Source of the DNA: Jaapia argillacea MUCL 33604
Taxonomy: Eukaryota; Basidiomycota; Agaricomycetes; Jaapiales; Jaapiaceae
Length of the DNA stretch: 64,000 nucleotides
Assembly (NCBI GenBank): GCA_000697665.1
Contig: KL197713.1
Span: forward strand, 1,514,593 to 1,578,592
Direction: 5' to 3'
In this document: piece after piece, positions 22,086-33,593 of the stretch
Layout of the letters: the number at the start of each line of letters is the position of its first letter
Numbering within the stretch: position 1 is the stretch's first letter
Program-made: the position numbers and the translations under genes
Notes under the pieces: generated by a model
What the model was told of the DNA's origin: nothing
The model's database searches: none
What the model saw: only the letters and a program-made list of their open reading frames with translations

Positions 22086-23819
22086 ATGGCCAACACATTA
22101 CATCCTCGGGCTTCGTCCATTAATCTGGCGAGTCCAAAGACGCCTGATATGTACCATCGACCCATGCCAACGGTCAGAAATGGAGGTTACCTGTCCGCCA
22201 GTGAAGCTGCTGCGCCGTCGTCGGGAAATGGCTCGGGACATCGTCCAGCTCCGTTGGTGTCGGTATCGTCGCCGGGCCAGACAAATGGGTACTCGAAGGA
22301 GTCGCCCAGCGTAGCCGTTGGGTCGAGTGACGGAATCATTGGTGTTCAGGAGGTTGAGCCCATGCTCTTCGGATTACCTTTGAAATACGTTTCGTGAGTT
22401 CTCCATCACGTTCGCAAGTGATCGCGTCTAACACATTTGGTGAACAGGTTGGTAACCCTCGCGGTACAGAACGCGGCGTTGTCAATAGTCATGCACTACT
22501 CGCGCGTATCAACCCCACCGTCAAGATCATACTCCCCAGCTGCGGCCGTTCTGCTGAATGAAATACTGAAGGGATCAATATCCTTCGTCATTGCTCTGTT
22601 ACGAGTCTACAGCGTTCCCGAGGTCTACAATTCACGGAACCCATTCGCAGGAGTGTGGAGGTTATACCGCGAGATATTCAGCGCGGATTGCTGGAAACTG
22701 TCCATTCCAGCTGTCCTATACGTTGTCCAAAACTCACTGCAGTTTGTGGCCATCAGCAATCTACCCGTGGCCAGCTTCCAGGTGTCATACCAAATGAAAA
22801 TCCTCACTACGGCTGCATTCTCCGTTGTTCTCCTCGGGAGAAAGTTGACGAGTACGAAGTGGGTGGCGCTATGCTTCCTCGCCCTTGGTGTTGGTATCGT
22901 TCAAATACAAACGACTGCCTCGACCACCCCCCGGAACGTCCAGGTTGGCAGCGCGCACGATTCAGCTCCCATCTACAATCATATCATGAGCCCCTTGAAA
23001 GGCTTTGGCGCGGTGACAGCTGCATGCTTCACTTCCGGCCTCGCGGGTGTCTACTTTGAGATGGTACTCAAAAACTCAAAGGCGGACCTTTGGGTACGCA
23101 ATGTCCAGCTATCATTATTTTCCCTCATCCCCGCCCTTCTCCCCATCCTCTACGCTCCCATCCCCCTCGACTCTCGCGGTTTCTTCCTCGACATCTTCAG
23201 GCATTTCGGTTGGTGGGCCTGGGCCACGGTGGGGATCCAGGTCTTTGGAGGATTAGTGACGGCGATCGTAATCAAGTATTCGGATAATATCTTGAAGGGA
23301 TTCGCTACGAGTCTTTCCATCATCCTCTCGTTCCTCGCCTCCGTCGTCTTATTCCATTTCCGGATAACGCCTTCGTTCGTCCTCGGTTCTTCTACGGTGT
23401 TGGCCGCGACATGGATGTACAACCAGCCAGCGGGAAAGGAGCCGACAATCATTACAAACGTGATTAGCTCTGCTAGTGGCCGGTCGACGCCGTTCCCTGG
23501 TTCACCAGTCGAACGCGACGCTCCTATCTTGGGCGACTTCAGTCCGAAAAAGGGATCGCCGTTTGGAAGTCCACGCGCTTTGGCATCAGCGCTCGGTCTG
23601 GCTTCGGAAAAGTCTGCGCATGTTGGAGACACAAACTACTTCCCCCAGATGTCGCCCACAACCCGGTACCTCAACGCTCCATACGGTTCACCCTTCCCAT
23701 CACGTACACCATCTCCCGCTCCTCCTTCTGCCACCAACAGTCGACCCCCGAGTCGTGTTCCCAGTTATGCGAGCTTGAAGAATGATAGCGTTGGACAAGG
23801 ACAAGGACAATGGCAATGA
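22086..23819 (+). CDS. Golgi nucleotide-sugar transporter (SLC35A, UDP-galactose type)
   Basis: Two exons, 22086-22393 and 22448-23819, give 559 residues. The first 95 residues are Ser/Pro-rich and cytosolic. The transporter core begins PLKYVSLVTLAVQNAALSIV and has about ten hydrophobic helices. Conserved signatures include LQFVAISNLPVASFQVSYQM followed by KILTTAAFSVVLLGRKL, GVYFEMVLKNSKADLWVRN, and IVIKYSDNILKGFATSLSII. These define the CMP-sialic acid/UDP-galactose/UDP-GlcNAc transporter branch, which exchanges cytosolic nucleotide sugar for luminal UMP in the Golgi. The C-terminal 130 residues are Ser/Pro-rich and probably disordered. The exact sugar cannot be told from sequence. Confidence 0.88.
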
Positions 23820-24426
23820 ATGCATTCGCAATCGCTTCACCGCAACCACTCTTACTTTACGACTCGCTTTGATTAAACCATGATGACCCTCTCAAGTTCA
23901 TATTTTTTGATTGCAATTGTTGGATACCACTCATAGACCACCACCCTCTCCCCAAAGCACTTGACGGGATGGACGTTTTTTTTGTGTGTTCTTTTTTTTT
24001 GTTTGCAGCAAGGCGCTTTGCGATTTTGTTTTCTGGTGACGAGATCTATTAGCAACTTACCTAACGACGCACTCCTATTCACGTCCTTCATTTTTTTGCT
24101 CTACCCGCGCACCATCCCTTTGCGAATAGCGTAAGACGTAGATTTACAGATGTAATCATAATTGTCCGTTTGATGAGCAAAGGAGAGAACATACCCTGAA
24201 AACTCTGCGATCGGCAGTGATTGGCTTTTTACCGAAGTCTTGACTCTTGGCCGTCTGAAGTTCTGAATTTGTCTTGATTTCTCTCCACCACGATCACCCT
24301 TACCCTCGCATACATTGGAAGGCGCAGTAACGAATCTGGAAGCGATCAGTGGACAACCTCTTCCGGCCTCTTACCTGAGAGCTCCGCTCCGAGTCAACAC
24401 TTGTCCATCACTTTTTACTTTTCATC
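23820..24426. other. Intergenic between transporter and ELP3
   Basis: This 607-nt spacer lies between two plus-strand genes, with T-rich runs near 23968-24003. It probably holds the transporter 3' UTR and the ELP3 promoter. No gene is seen. Confidence 0.5.
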
Positions 24427-26632
24427 ATGGTCCAAGGAACGAGGGTTGATGGTATGATCATTCATAGTCGACTCAGAATATCCCTTAGCCTTTGCATTCC
24501 AGGTCCCTCCCAAGCCGAGCAGCTTCTGCGAGTAACATCAGGGATAGCAGCAGAACTCATCAAAGCACATGACTCGAACCAGTCCGTATCCCTCAACGAA
24601 CTCCGTGCAAAAATCAGCAAGAAATTCGGTTTCGGTGGGGTACCAAGATTGGTCGATATCATCAGCGCCATCCCGGATGATTACAAGAAGGCGTTGTTGC
24701 CCAAGCTGCGAGCGAGGCCGATTAGGACTGCTAGCGGGGTACGTACTTGTTGGCTTTTCTTCTGCGTGGTCTCTTCATGACTTTTCTTGGTAGATCGCTG
24801 TGGTAGCCGTTATGTGCAAACCCCATCGCTGTCCACATATTGCAATGACGGGCAATATCTGCGTTTACTGTCCCGGAGGACCCGATTCAGACTTCGACTA
24901 CAGCACCCAAAGCTATACAGGTTATGAACCGACGAGTATGCGTGCGATCCGAGCTCGATACGACCCTTACGAACAAACAAGAGGAAGGGTGGAGCAGTTG
25001 AAGGCCTTGGGACATAGCGTTGATAAGGTATGTGAATACTGAGAATGATTTGAATGCGGCTGATGACACCTCGAGTTGGTTCCTTTTGCTTGCGTCTGCA
25101 GGTCGAGTTTATCATCATGGGTGGAACATTCATGAGCATGCCTGAGGATTATAGAAATAAGTTCATTGCTCAGCTGCACAATGCACTGTCTGGATTTACT
25201 GGATTTGATGTCGATGAAGCTGTCCGGTATGCTTTCGTCCAGATTCAGAGGCTTCAGGTTCTAATCATATCTCCCTTCCAGTTATTCCGAGCAAAGTAAA
25301 TCGAAAGCTATCGGAATCACCATTGAAACGCGACCGGATTACTGTTTGAAACCCCATTTAAGGTATTCACCTCTTCTTATCTCCGCTAGGCACCCATTGA
25401 ACACTGGGCACCCAGCCAAATGCTTCGCTACGGCTGCACTCGTCTCGAAATCGGCGTCCAATCCGTCTATGAAGACGTTGCCCGCGACACAAACCGAGGA
25501 CACACAGTCCATGCCGTATCTGAATCCTTTCATCTAGCCAAAGACGCCGGGTTCAAAGTTGTCGCGCATATGATGCCCGACTTACCAAACGTCGGAGTAG
25601 AACGCGATCTGGAACAGTTCAAGGAGTATTTTGAGAACCCAAAGTTTAGGAGTGATGGGTTGAAGTTGTATCCTACGTTGGTCATTCGCGGGACGGGGTT
25701 ATATGAGCTTTGGAGGACGGGGAGGTACAGGAACTATACGCCCAACGTCCTTGTGGACACTGTTGCGAGGATTTTGGCCCTTGTGCCTCCTTGGACGAGG
25801 GTCTATCGTGTGCAGCGGTGAGTGGTTATAGCTTGAGTGAGGATCGTTCAGTTGCTGACCGACCCTTCCAGCGACATTCCTCTCCCTTTGGTGACAAGCG
25901 GATGCGAGAACTCCGGTAACCTACGTGAGCTTGCTCTGAATCGCATGAAAGATTTCGGCGCAGAGTGTCGAGATGTTCGTTTCCGTGAAGTAGGAGTGAG
26001 TTGCTCTCCTCATCCCTTCCTCATTATGACGGACTTTAATCATTTACTGTATGACACAGATCCACGAAATCCACCACAAAGTGCGACCCGACGCGGTCGA
26101 ACTCATCCGACGAGACTACACCGCAAACGGAGGCTGGGAGACCTTTCTCTCCTATGAAGACCCAGAAAAAGATATTCTCATCGGGCTATTAAGATTACGG
26201 AAGTGTTCAGAGGAGGGGACTTTCAGACCGGAGCTGGTTAAGAGGAAGGTGATTGATGAGGATGGCGAGGAGGTGGAGGGAGGGTGTAGCATTGTGAGAG
26301 AGTTGCATGTTTATGGGACTGCAGTCCCTGTGCATGGGAGGGATCCTACGAAGTTCCAACATCAGGTTCGTTCTACTCCCCATTCGATCGTGTGGAATGT
26401 GGGTGTTAAAACACTTTCACGATAGGGCTTTGGAACGTTATTGATGGAGGAAGCTGAGCGGATTGCGAGAGAAGAGCACGGCAGCGTCAAGATGGCTGTC
26501 ATTTCGGGCAAGCAGGGATTCTTCTGCTGATGTTGCAGTCTACTAATGAGATATACAGGTGTTGGTACGAGAGACTACTATCGTCGCCTGGGATATGAGC
26601 TAGATGGGCCGTATATGAGCAAATCACTGCTG
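24427..26632 (+). CDS. ELP3: Elongator catalytic subunit ELP3 (tRNA wobble-uridine modification)
   Basis: Ten exons (24427-24451, 24503-24738, 24794-25027, 25102-25226, 25282-25362, 25416-25817, 25872-25995, 26060-26365, 26426-26507, 26559-26632) give 562 residues, the normal ELP3 length. The radical-SAM part carries the iron-sulfur cysteines in [20 protein letters not shown], and [20 protein letters not shown] and [20 protein letters not shown] follow. The C-terminal acetyltransferase domain includes [19 protein letters not shown] and [19 protein letters not shown]. Together they carboxymethylate wobble U34 in tRNA using acetyl-CoA. The last intron (26508-26558) starts with GC instead of GT. 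It is convergent with MDM12, with 89 bp between stops. Confidence 0.96.
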
Positions 26633-26721
26633 TAGCAACAAGGATACGAACCGGATGTATTGCTATCTCATCTTGCCTGTATCTTCAACCCATTGTAGCC
26701 CTTGCCTCCCTGTGATTCTCT

Positions 26722-27921
26722 TCATTGATCACCCATGATCAACGTATGAAAGTTGGGAAACACGAGCTCCTCCTCGACGGTCTTCCTGATTACGTCCTGG
26801 ATGAACCTCTCAACCCTCGTGACATTCTTCAAGACATGCTTATCCGCCTGTCCGATCTCACTCTCGATATATATCGAAGGTAACAGCCTCTGTCCGATGG
26901 GAAGCGGTTTGTTAAGCCTGGGCGGGCTGTTAATCGCTCCAGGTGAATCATCCTCTGGCTCGGGCGGCGTGCTATTAATCGAGTCCCTCTTGTGAGAGCG
27001 GTCTCCAGCGGGACCATATGGATCCAAGTCGTCAAGAATACACAAATGTACCCGTCGACGTGCGCCTTCATATGCTACTGCGAGCTCGCCGTTGAATAGA
27101 AGACCGGTGACGGAAAGCTTGATGGGCAAGGACATGAACATGGGGGACGGGTAATTGATAAGTAGGGAAGTCGTGATACTGAGGCGAAGGTTTGACCGCC
27201 AGGATATGTGGAAGTGAAGTTGGATGTTTGGGAGGGGATTTGGGTTGGGTGGCGGGCTCTGGTCTTGGGACGGTGGCGACAGTTGAGACGGATCGTCGCT
27301 TTCGGGTTGTAGTGGTGACGGAGAGATGGACGGGTCAATACCAGGCCAACCTGCTCTGCTGCCGCCCGTTGTCGTAGGAGGGTCGGCGGAGAGCGGAGAG
27401 CGATACATGGACGCAGGCGAACTCCTCGCAGCGAACCCCGGTCTCAAATCGACCAAGCCTGGAAAACTCATCGAGCCTCCACTCCACATATCTCTCGGAG
27501 GATGCATCAGAGACGGTGTCGACGAGAACATTTCCATCGATTGTGTACGGCCATAGCGTATGTGTGGAGGGAGGTGGTGATACGCTGGCGCCTCCTCTGC
27601 CAAGTTCTTTCGTAGGGCCTTGCGAGATACCCATTCAAATCCTTCGTCGTCGTCATACGAACCGCCCTCGGTAACCTTGATAGCCTCTTTACTGTCCCCA
27701 TCTTCTAATTCGTCGTCGTCATCTTCGAGAAAGTCGCGGTAGATGTCTCGTAGGTCAACCAACTCGATGTCTGGACATGCGGTGCCAAATTCGAAAGCGC
27801 TAACTTCGACCGGGCCAATGAATGAGGGTCGGGGAGTGTTGGCCAGCTGCTTGTTTAGCAGCTCGACCAGAGACGAGGATAACGCTGCATCCAGTCCGTC
27901 CCATTGCAAGTCGATAGACAT
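26722..27921 (-). CDS. MDM12: MDM12, ERMES complex lipid-transfer subunit
   Basis: A single 399-residue frame starts MSIDLQWDGLDAALSSSLVE and ends PNFHTLIMGDQ, both characteristic of Mdm12. The SMP lipid-binding domain is interrupted, as in other basidiomycetes, by an acidic loop (residues 65-95) and a long Ser/Pro-rich insert (about 130-225). Conserved SMP segments follow: LHFHISWRSNLRLSITTSLL, PIKLSVTGLLFNGELAVAYE, and LPSIYIESEIGQADKHVLKN. Mdm12 sits between Mmm1 in the ER and Mdm10/Mdm34 in the mitochondrial outer membrane and transfers phospholipids. No intron is needed. Confidence 0.93.
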   Translation of the reverse strand: MSIDLQWDGLDAALSSSLVELLNKQLANTPRPSFIGPVEVSAFEFGTACPDIELVDLRDIYRDFLEDDDDELEDGDSKEAIKVTEGGSYDDDEGFEWVSRKALRKNLAEEAPAYHHLPPHIRYGRTQSMEMFSSTPSLMHPPRDMWSGGSMSFPGLVDLRPGFAARSSPASMYRSPLSADPPTTTGGSRAGWPGIDPSISPSPLQPESDDPSQLSPPSQDQSPPPNPNPLPNIQLHFHISWRSNLRLSITTSLLINYPSPMFMSLPIKLSVTGLLFNGELAVAYEGARRRVHLCILDDLDPYGPAGDRSHKRDSINSTPPEPEDDSPGAINSPPRLNKPLPIGQRLLPSIYIESEIGQADKHVLKNVTRVERFIQDVIRKTVEEELVFPNFHTLIMGDQ

Positions 27922-28143
27922 CTGAATACAAGGGAAAGAGAAAGGCGAGAATGGATATCACATGGAATACGGCGCGAAATCCATAACTATGTCCATAACT
28001 ATCCACTCTCCGACCACAGTAACACCTTAAACAGACCCGGCTGTAAGATGGTAGAATATCCTGAATATGATCCTTACCATTGCCTCAATTTATCGAGGGG
28101 TTTGGGGCGGGAATACAGTCGACAGCTAAGTCAAAATGTGATA

Positions 28144-28547
28144 CAGTCATCACCCGGTCCTTCGTACACCACGTGTCCTCTGTACACTCGTGTGTCCGCC
28201 TTGTGGCCAGCTCTGTTGAGATTTCGTGTGTCTAGTTTTTTCTAACATTGTTCATATGCATCTCATGAACATATTCTACCAAGGAAACGAGCCCACAAAT
28301 GTTGCTGTTGATGGGGAATTGTTGTTGCGGGCAGGAGGCCTTTCCGCGAATTGCCGGCCCAGTCCTCTGTACGCCACCGTTTCGTTTGTGCATCAGCCAA
28401 TACTTGATACTTTTTCCTCTTTGTTTCGTAGGATTAGTCTTCATATATGCTAGGAACTTTCTGTCTCCTCAGAAATTTATTAGAGTGATGTTGCCACCCA
28501 TAGGAGAGGAAATGAATTTATATGTACAGACGACCGGGTAATGACTG
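28144..28547. mobile_element. 404-bp MITE with 16-bp TIRs and TA target duplication, nested in the larger element
   Basis: The ends are CAGTCATCACCCGGTC and the inverse of CAGTCATTACCCGGTC (15 of 16 match), flanked by TA at 28142-28143 and 28548-28549. The uninterrupted right arm of the host element has a single TA at the same place, so the empty site is visible within the window. TA duplication points to Tc1/mariner-like mobilisation. The interior has no coding potential. It inserted after the host element did. Confidence 0.75.
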
Positions 28548-28680
28548 TAACAGGTTTGACGAGACCCCATAGCTGATGCTCAAACTCTGAATTTGTCACA
28601 ACTGACCAAATTTAGAATTTAGCGGTCAGATAAGTGGCTTGGCATATTCTGACACAAATGCAAAGTATTGTCACAGCAGC

Positions 28681-28818
28681 ATAGACAAAGCGAATGCTGA
28701 TCTTTTTGTTTACCTTTGCTGCAGGTGCATACCCTTCGTAACCATGACAACACACTGAAGAATAGGATATGTGGTTGCAGCAAAGGTAAACAAAAAGATC
28801 AGCTCTCACTTTGTCTAT
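28681..28818. repeat. 42-bp inverted repeat (hairpin) beside the assembly gap
   Basis: Positions 28681-28722 and 28777-28818 are inverted copies with about 3 mismatches in 42, separated by a 54-nt spacer. The second arm runs straight into the N gap. Such palindromes are hard to assemble and may be part of a larger inverted structure in the transposon core. Confidence 0.75.
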
Positions 28819-29551
28819 NNNNNNNNNNNNNNNNNNNNNNNNNNNNNNNNNNNNNNNNNNNNNNNNNNNNNNNNNNNNNNNNNNNNNNNNNNNNNNNNNN
28901 NNNNNNNNNNNNNNNNNNNNNNNNNNNNNNNNNNNNNNNNNNNNNNNNNNNNNNNNNNNNNNNNNNNNNNNNNNNNNNNNNNNNNNNNNNNNNNNNNNNN
29001 NNNNNNNNNNNNNNNNNNNNNNNNNNNNNNNNNNNNNNNNNNNNNNNNNNNNNNNNNNNNNNNNNNNNNNNNNNNNNNNNNNNNNNNNNNNNNNNNNNNN
29101 NNNNNNNNNNNNNNNNNNNNNNNNNNNNNNNNNNNNNNNNNNNNNNNNNNNNNNNNNNNNNNNNNNNNNNNNNNNNNNNNNNNNNNNNNNNNNNNNNNNN
29201 NNNNNNNNNNNNNNNNNNNNNNNNNNNNNNNNNNNNNNNNNNNNNNNNNNNNNNNNNNNNNNNNNNNNNNNNNNNNNNNNNNNNNNNNNNNNNNNNNNNN
29301 NNNNNNNNNNNNNNNNNNNNNNNNNNNNNNNNNNNNNNNNNNNNNNNNNNNNNNNNNNNNNNNNNNNNNNNNNNNNNNNNNNNNNNNNNNNNNNNNNNNN
29401 NNNNNNNNNNNNNNNNNNNNNNNNNNNNNNNNNNNNNNNNNNNNNNNNNNNNNNNNNNNNNNNNNNNNNNNNNNNNNNNNNNNNNNNNNNNNNNNNNNNN
29501 NNNNNNNNNNNNNNNNNNNNNNNNNNNNNNNNNNNNNNNNNNNNNNNNNNN
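28819..29551. other. Assembly gap (733 N)
   Basis: A run of N lies inside the TIR element. Open frames drawn across it are artefacts. The true size may differ from 733. Confidence 0.99.
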
Positions 29552-29747
29552 CAAATTCTAAATTTGGTCCATTGTGGCAAATTCAGAGTTCGAGCATTGG
29601 CTGTGGGGTCTCGTCAAATCCGTTATCACATTTTGACTGAGTTGTTGACTTTATTCCCTCCCCAAATCCCTCAACAAATTGAGGCAATGGTAAGGATCAT
29701 ATTCAGGATATTCTAACATCTCACAGCCCGGTCTGTTTAAGGTGTAA

Positions 29748-30037
29748 TGATCATTATGATGGAAATAGTGGTGGCTTCTGACAGTTCATCTTATCTTCAA
29801 GCAAGTAACTGACAAACAATACACAAGGGATAGAAGAGAGACTCGACTCGACTCAACTCACGAAACTGACAAGAAAGTAAAAGTGGATATATAATAAGAT
29901 GGATATATAAGACGGTGATACAGCCCTACCTAACCTACCCACCTCGCTAACCCAAGAGGCGACAGCAAAAAATAAAGGGGGCAACCTTTACTTCTGCTAA
30001 CTCCCTACTCCCTTCTGACAAACCTAGAAAAATGGCA
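29748..30037. other. Short intergenic stretch
   Basis: This is AT-rich sequence between the transposon end and the dead membrane-protein gene copy, with a short ACTCG/ACTCA run near 29848-29860. No gene is seen. Confidence 0.5.
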
Positions 30038-32092
30038 TTACGATGCACGATGTTCATTATCGACAAACAAATTCACGAAACAAACAAAAAGGAGGGAACA
30101 ACTGGACGCGAGAGTCACAGCAGCAGTCCATCCTGCTTTCATGAGGGCAAGGTCAGTTGGAGTGATCTGGATGACCACGAATGCACGAGACCCTAGACGC
30201 CACACAAAACTCGCACAATAACACCTGCAGAAAAAGTTGCTGAATTGGAACAGACAAATCACCATCAACCAAACTGCGTTACAGGTGGCAAGGACCTTTC
30301 CCAGTCGCCGCAGGATGATCGATAGCAACCTGGCGATGGTGGAAGTACGCGATGAAAAGGGGGGATTTTGTGATCGATGTGAGTGGGGATGGGTGTAGTG
30401 TGAGAGGGCACTGGATGCAAGTAAGATGACCCAGATGAATGTTGAAGCTACCCCGTAAATCAGGTAGGACCCCGATCTACATCCCAAACCCTGTCGAAAA
30501 CACGCTGGTCAGGACTAATGTCAAAATACTGGGAGAACTGGAAGTCATCACAACTGTGGGAGTAAAATACAGGCCTAGCACGGCAGCACCCATAGTGCCC
30601 CATTGCAGCAACAGAGTGACAAATGATGCAACAACGAGTCTCTTGTAGACATCAGGACCCCAGCGACTTTTGCAAAGATAGGTAGGAGATTGACAGTATG
30701 TGACGACCTGATCAATAGTCCTGGTCCTGTTATCAGGATGAATATCCTGGCCCCCTTGCCCTTTCCACTTGACCTCTGGATCAACAGGGATGTGAAAGTG
30801 TGCTTTTTGTGCTGCCGCTTGAAAAACAGCAGCAACATCTTCAACTACTTGGACCCAACCAAGGAGGCGAGTATAGTTAAAAATCGGGGTCATCAACTCC
30901 TCATCGCACGCAAGGGATCTGTGTTGATGGCAAATCGATGCATCAGGATGAACATTGATCATAAATGCTCGTTCCTCAGAAATGGTGCTGGCTTTGGCAA
31001 TACTGGTTGGGGTAGCAACAAATGCAAGCAAATGGGTCTTCTCCAAGGCCTTACACAGCTGAATCCAGTCACACTTTGGCGATAATTGTAGCCAGCCCAC
31101 TACGATAGGTAGCAGCCACATCCAAAGGAACCTGGAACCCTCCCCAAACCAGGTAACCACCACATTTGAAATCTTGAATGTGGGGTCACCATGCTCAGCA
31201 AGATTATCGAATGCTTCGATGATGGAAAGGATATACACGATGATAATCCATGCGACTGATGCAGCAGCTGCCGTGGACCATGCTTGGGTGTAGTCTAGGG
31301 CATCTGCAAGTTCCTTCCACCATTCATCATTGTGGTGAAGGACGACAAGGGAATTGAGAAGGGCATCTTCTGATGTGATTCATAGTGGTGCCTGCTGTAA
31401 ACTCCTGAGAATGTGAACAGCTCGCTGCTTGTTTGGGTAGGTGATGGATTGAAATCACTGAGTTACCCATCGACCATTGAGAAGGGTAAGGGCGAGAGAA
31501 TAGGCTGCTAACATGGGGGAACCTAGGGCGAGGACCACTGCAGTGAAGTTACCGAGTCTGGTCTTTGTGCCGTATGGCAACTGGGATATGAGAGTGAGGT
31601 TTGGTAGCAGCCAAGTGGTAAACTGCTGTGAGAAACCAGACCATTGGAATGACTCTGGTCCAGAACCACACGCTCGCTTGCATAGGTCATAGGTTATGCC
31701 AGTTGCCTTGCTGATGTTCGAGACTGGATTGCCTTTGTTGTCAGTTCCTCCAACGGTACCCCACTCCCCACTCTTGATCTCCGTGAGGCATTGAGTGACA
31801 TTGACGGCGAGGGCCGATTGGATGGCGAAGCAAATGAAGAGGGTGAAGAAAAAGGCTGCAAATGGTTACAACGTCGTCAAGAAAGAATGTTTTACCTTGG
31901 AGGAGTGTCACTAGACATACAGGTCTGGAGACTGTGACAGGTCACACGCCCGACACTGAAGAGGGGAGACATGAAGAACAGATGTAACAATAGCCTAGCT
32001 GAAGAGCCAAATAATTCTTGACACTATATAACCTGCCACAGCACCCCAGACATAAACAATGGAGGCAACCATGACAAGGATAAACAAACTGA
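30038..32092 (-). pseudogene. Dead paralogue (copy A) of a polytopic membrane protein of unknown function
   Basis: Copy A is colinear with the intact-looking copy B at 42118-44146. Exon-equivalents are 30490-30038, about 31855-30552, and an N-terminal helix exon ending near 31997. It keeps the family signatures CLTEIKSGEWGTVGGTDNKG, SFQWSGFSQQFTTWLLPNL and GLGCRSGSYLIYGVAS. Compared with B it has in-frame TGA codons at 31457-31455 and 31382-31380, both where B has an Arg codon. A TAA lies just upstream (32165-32163) where B has Gln. All three are explained by C-to-T change. Short gene predictions inside it (for example minus 31238-30477) are pieces of this dead gene. The similarity to B continues to about 32515. 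Confidence 0.75.
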
Positions 32093-33593
32093 GTGCCACT
32101 TTCCAACGAGGCATCCGGTGGAGCCCGTTCAAGAACCTCCCCCACCAAGAGTTTTGGACTGCTTAGAGGAGCGGAAACCAATCACAGTGAATGCAAATCT
32201 CTGGATCCAAGCTGTGCACCACAATCCTTTGATGGCCACCATATGGATTGGAAGATATCAGTAGGACAAGCCTAACGTTGTAGGGGTGATGGATTGATTG
32301 GTGAACAGCGGATTGAAGGGTATGCCTTATCTTTAGCTCACGACCGATGTAGTGACAATAACTGTTTCAGAGACGCTCAGGCTGTTTGGGCTGACGGAGC
32401 TCCGAGTTGTGGGATAAGGTTGGGGGTAGCGCTGAGAACGAAGGCTGTAGCTGTCAATTATCAAATGATGGGGACACTCGGAGAGGATAGGACATGACCA
32501 GGGCTTTGTTTCAAGAGAGTTCCAGTCCCCGACTCCTTACATAGTAAGGAAAGGGTTTCTGTACCCAGCAAACGACAGGCACACGGTACCAGACGACTAC
32601 GGGGTGGGAATTATGATGTCACATAGAACAACCCAGATTACTTATGTCACTTAGAGCTCTATGGGTCAAGTCTGGGCATTCGACAGCGGATTTGCCCCTA
32701 ACGAGCATGTCGGTTGATGTAGTTTTCTGAGTTTCTCTTTGCTACGTCCAATATTGATTCAACATATTAATATTGTGGGTCTTTTTTTCTCTTGCTTGGT
32801 TCAGAACAATACAAGGTGGCCATTCTATCTTCTAGAGCCTTGTATTTTTTGGTTTCATGTCCCCATGCTCAGCCATCACTCCTGCCACAGCGATGAAGAT
32901 CTCTCCCCTCCCTTTCTGACTTAGGTGTTGTTACATGGTTGACGGGAACTGAGTTCAGTGGGGGTTCAAGGGGTTCCAATGTGTCTGATTCCATTCGTCC
33001 ATCAGGAAATCGGCCAGGCGATTGGTTTGGGTTCTGTATCTTGCCATGTGGCGTAAGCCTGATACAGTATTCTTTGGTGTTGTGTGTCGATATCATATGT
33101 TCGCCACAATTGTGGCGCCCTCACGATTGACTACAATCCTTATGGACTCTTCTGAGCCAAACACAAGCGCTGGCAGCCCTTGCCATTCTCGAAAAGCAAT
33201 TCATTTGGTCTATAGCCCATTATCTGACCTTTGAATGACTCTTGGGTCTCTCGCACCACATTATCATCAGAACAAAACAGTGGTGAACGACTGACATTAT
33301 CACACGAGCCTTGCAACCCACTCGTTATGAAGTCGCAGGGTTCCGGTGAACTTATAACTTGAGTATCATTGTTCCTCACCATTTTCTACAGTTTTTCCCG
33401 ATTGTTATCTTCATGGTGTTTCAGCGCAATCCAGTCACGGTGCAATTCAAACCCTTCTTGATCTTGGGTTTCCTTATCTGGTGTGCCCATGCAGAACTGT
33501 AATTATTATTCAAGTCCAAGTCTCGTATGGCGCCGCGCTGGTTGACCCCAAGCCTTTCTCCCCCCTTCACCTAAACTCCTGCCTTCATTTAAC
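32093..33593. other. Duplicated flank and unassigned DNA before the KDZ element
   Basis: From 32093 to about 32515 the sequence is a degraded copy of the region upstream of copy B (44147-44560), so the duplication included 5' flanking DNA. From 32516 to 33593 no gene or repeat end is recognised. The left end of the KDZ transposon should lie in here, but I could not find matching terminal inverted repeats. Confidence 0.5.

Larger units (their letters stand above)
28023..29744. mobile_element. DNA transposon with ~190-bp terminal inverted repeats, TAA target duplication, interior unsequenced
   Basis: The left arm (28023-28143 plus 28548 to about 28620) is an imperfect inverted copy of the right arm (29552-29744). 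Both ends read CACCTTAAACAG going inward and are flanked by TAA (28020-28022 and 29745-29747). A 3-bp TAA duplication is typical of PIF/Harbinger-type elements. The left arm is split by a separate 404-bp element. The centre is a run of N, so no transposase can be assessed. It may be a non-autonomous or foldback element. Family placement rests only on the target duplication and is tentative. Confidence 0.65.

Noticed and set aside
28612-29716. Open frames of 250-320 codons crossing the first N run
   Set aside because: They exist only because N contains no stops.
32516-33593. Search for terminal inverted repeats of the KDZ element against 40157-42117
   Set aside because: No convincing inverted match was found by eye, so no ends are reported.
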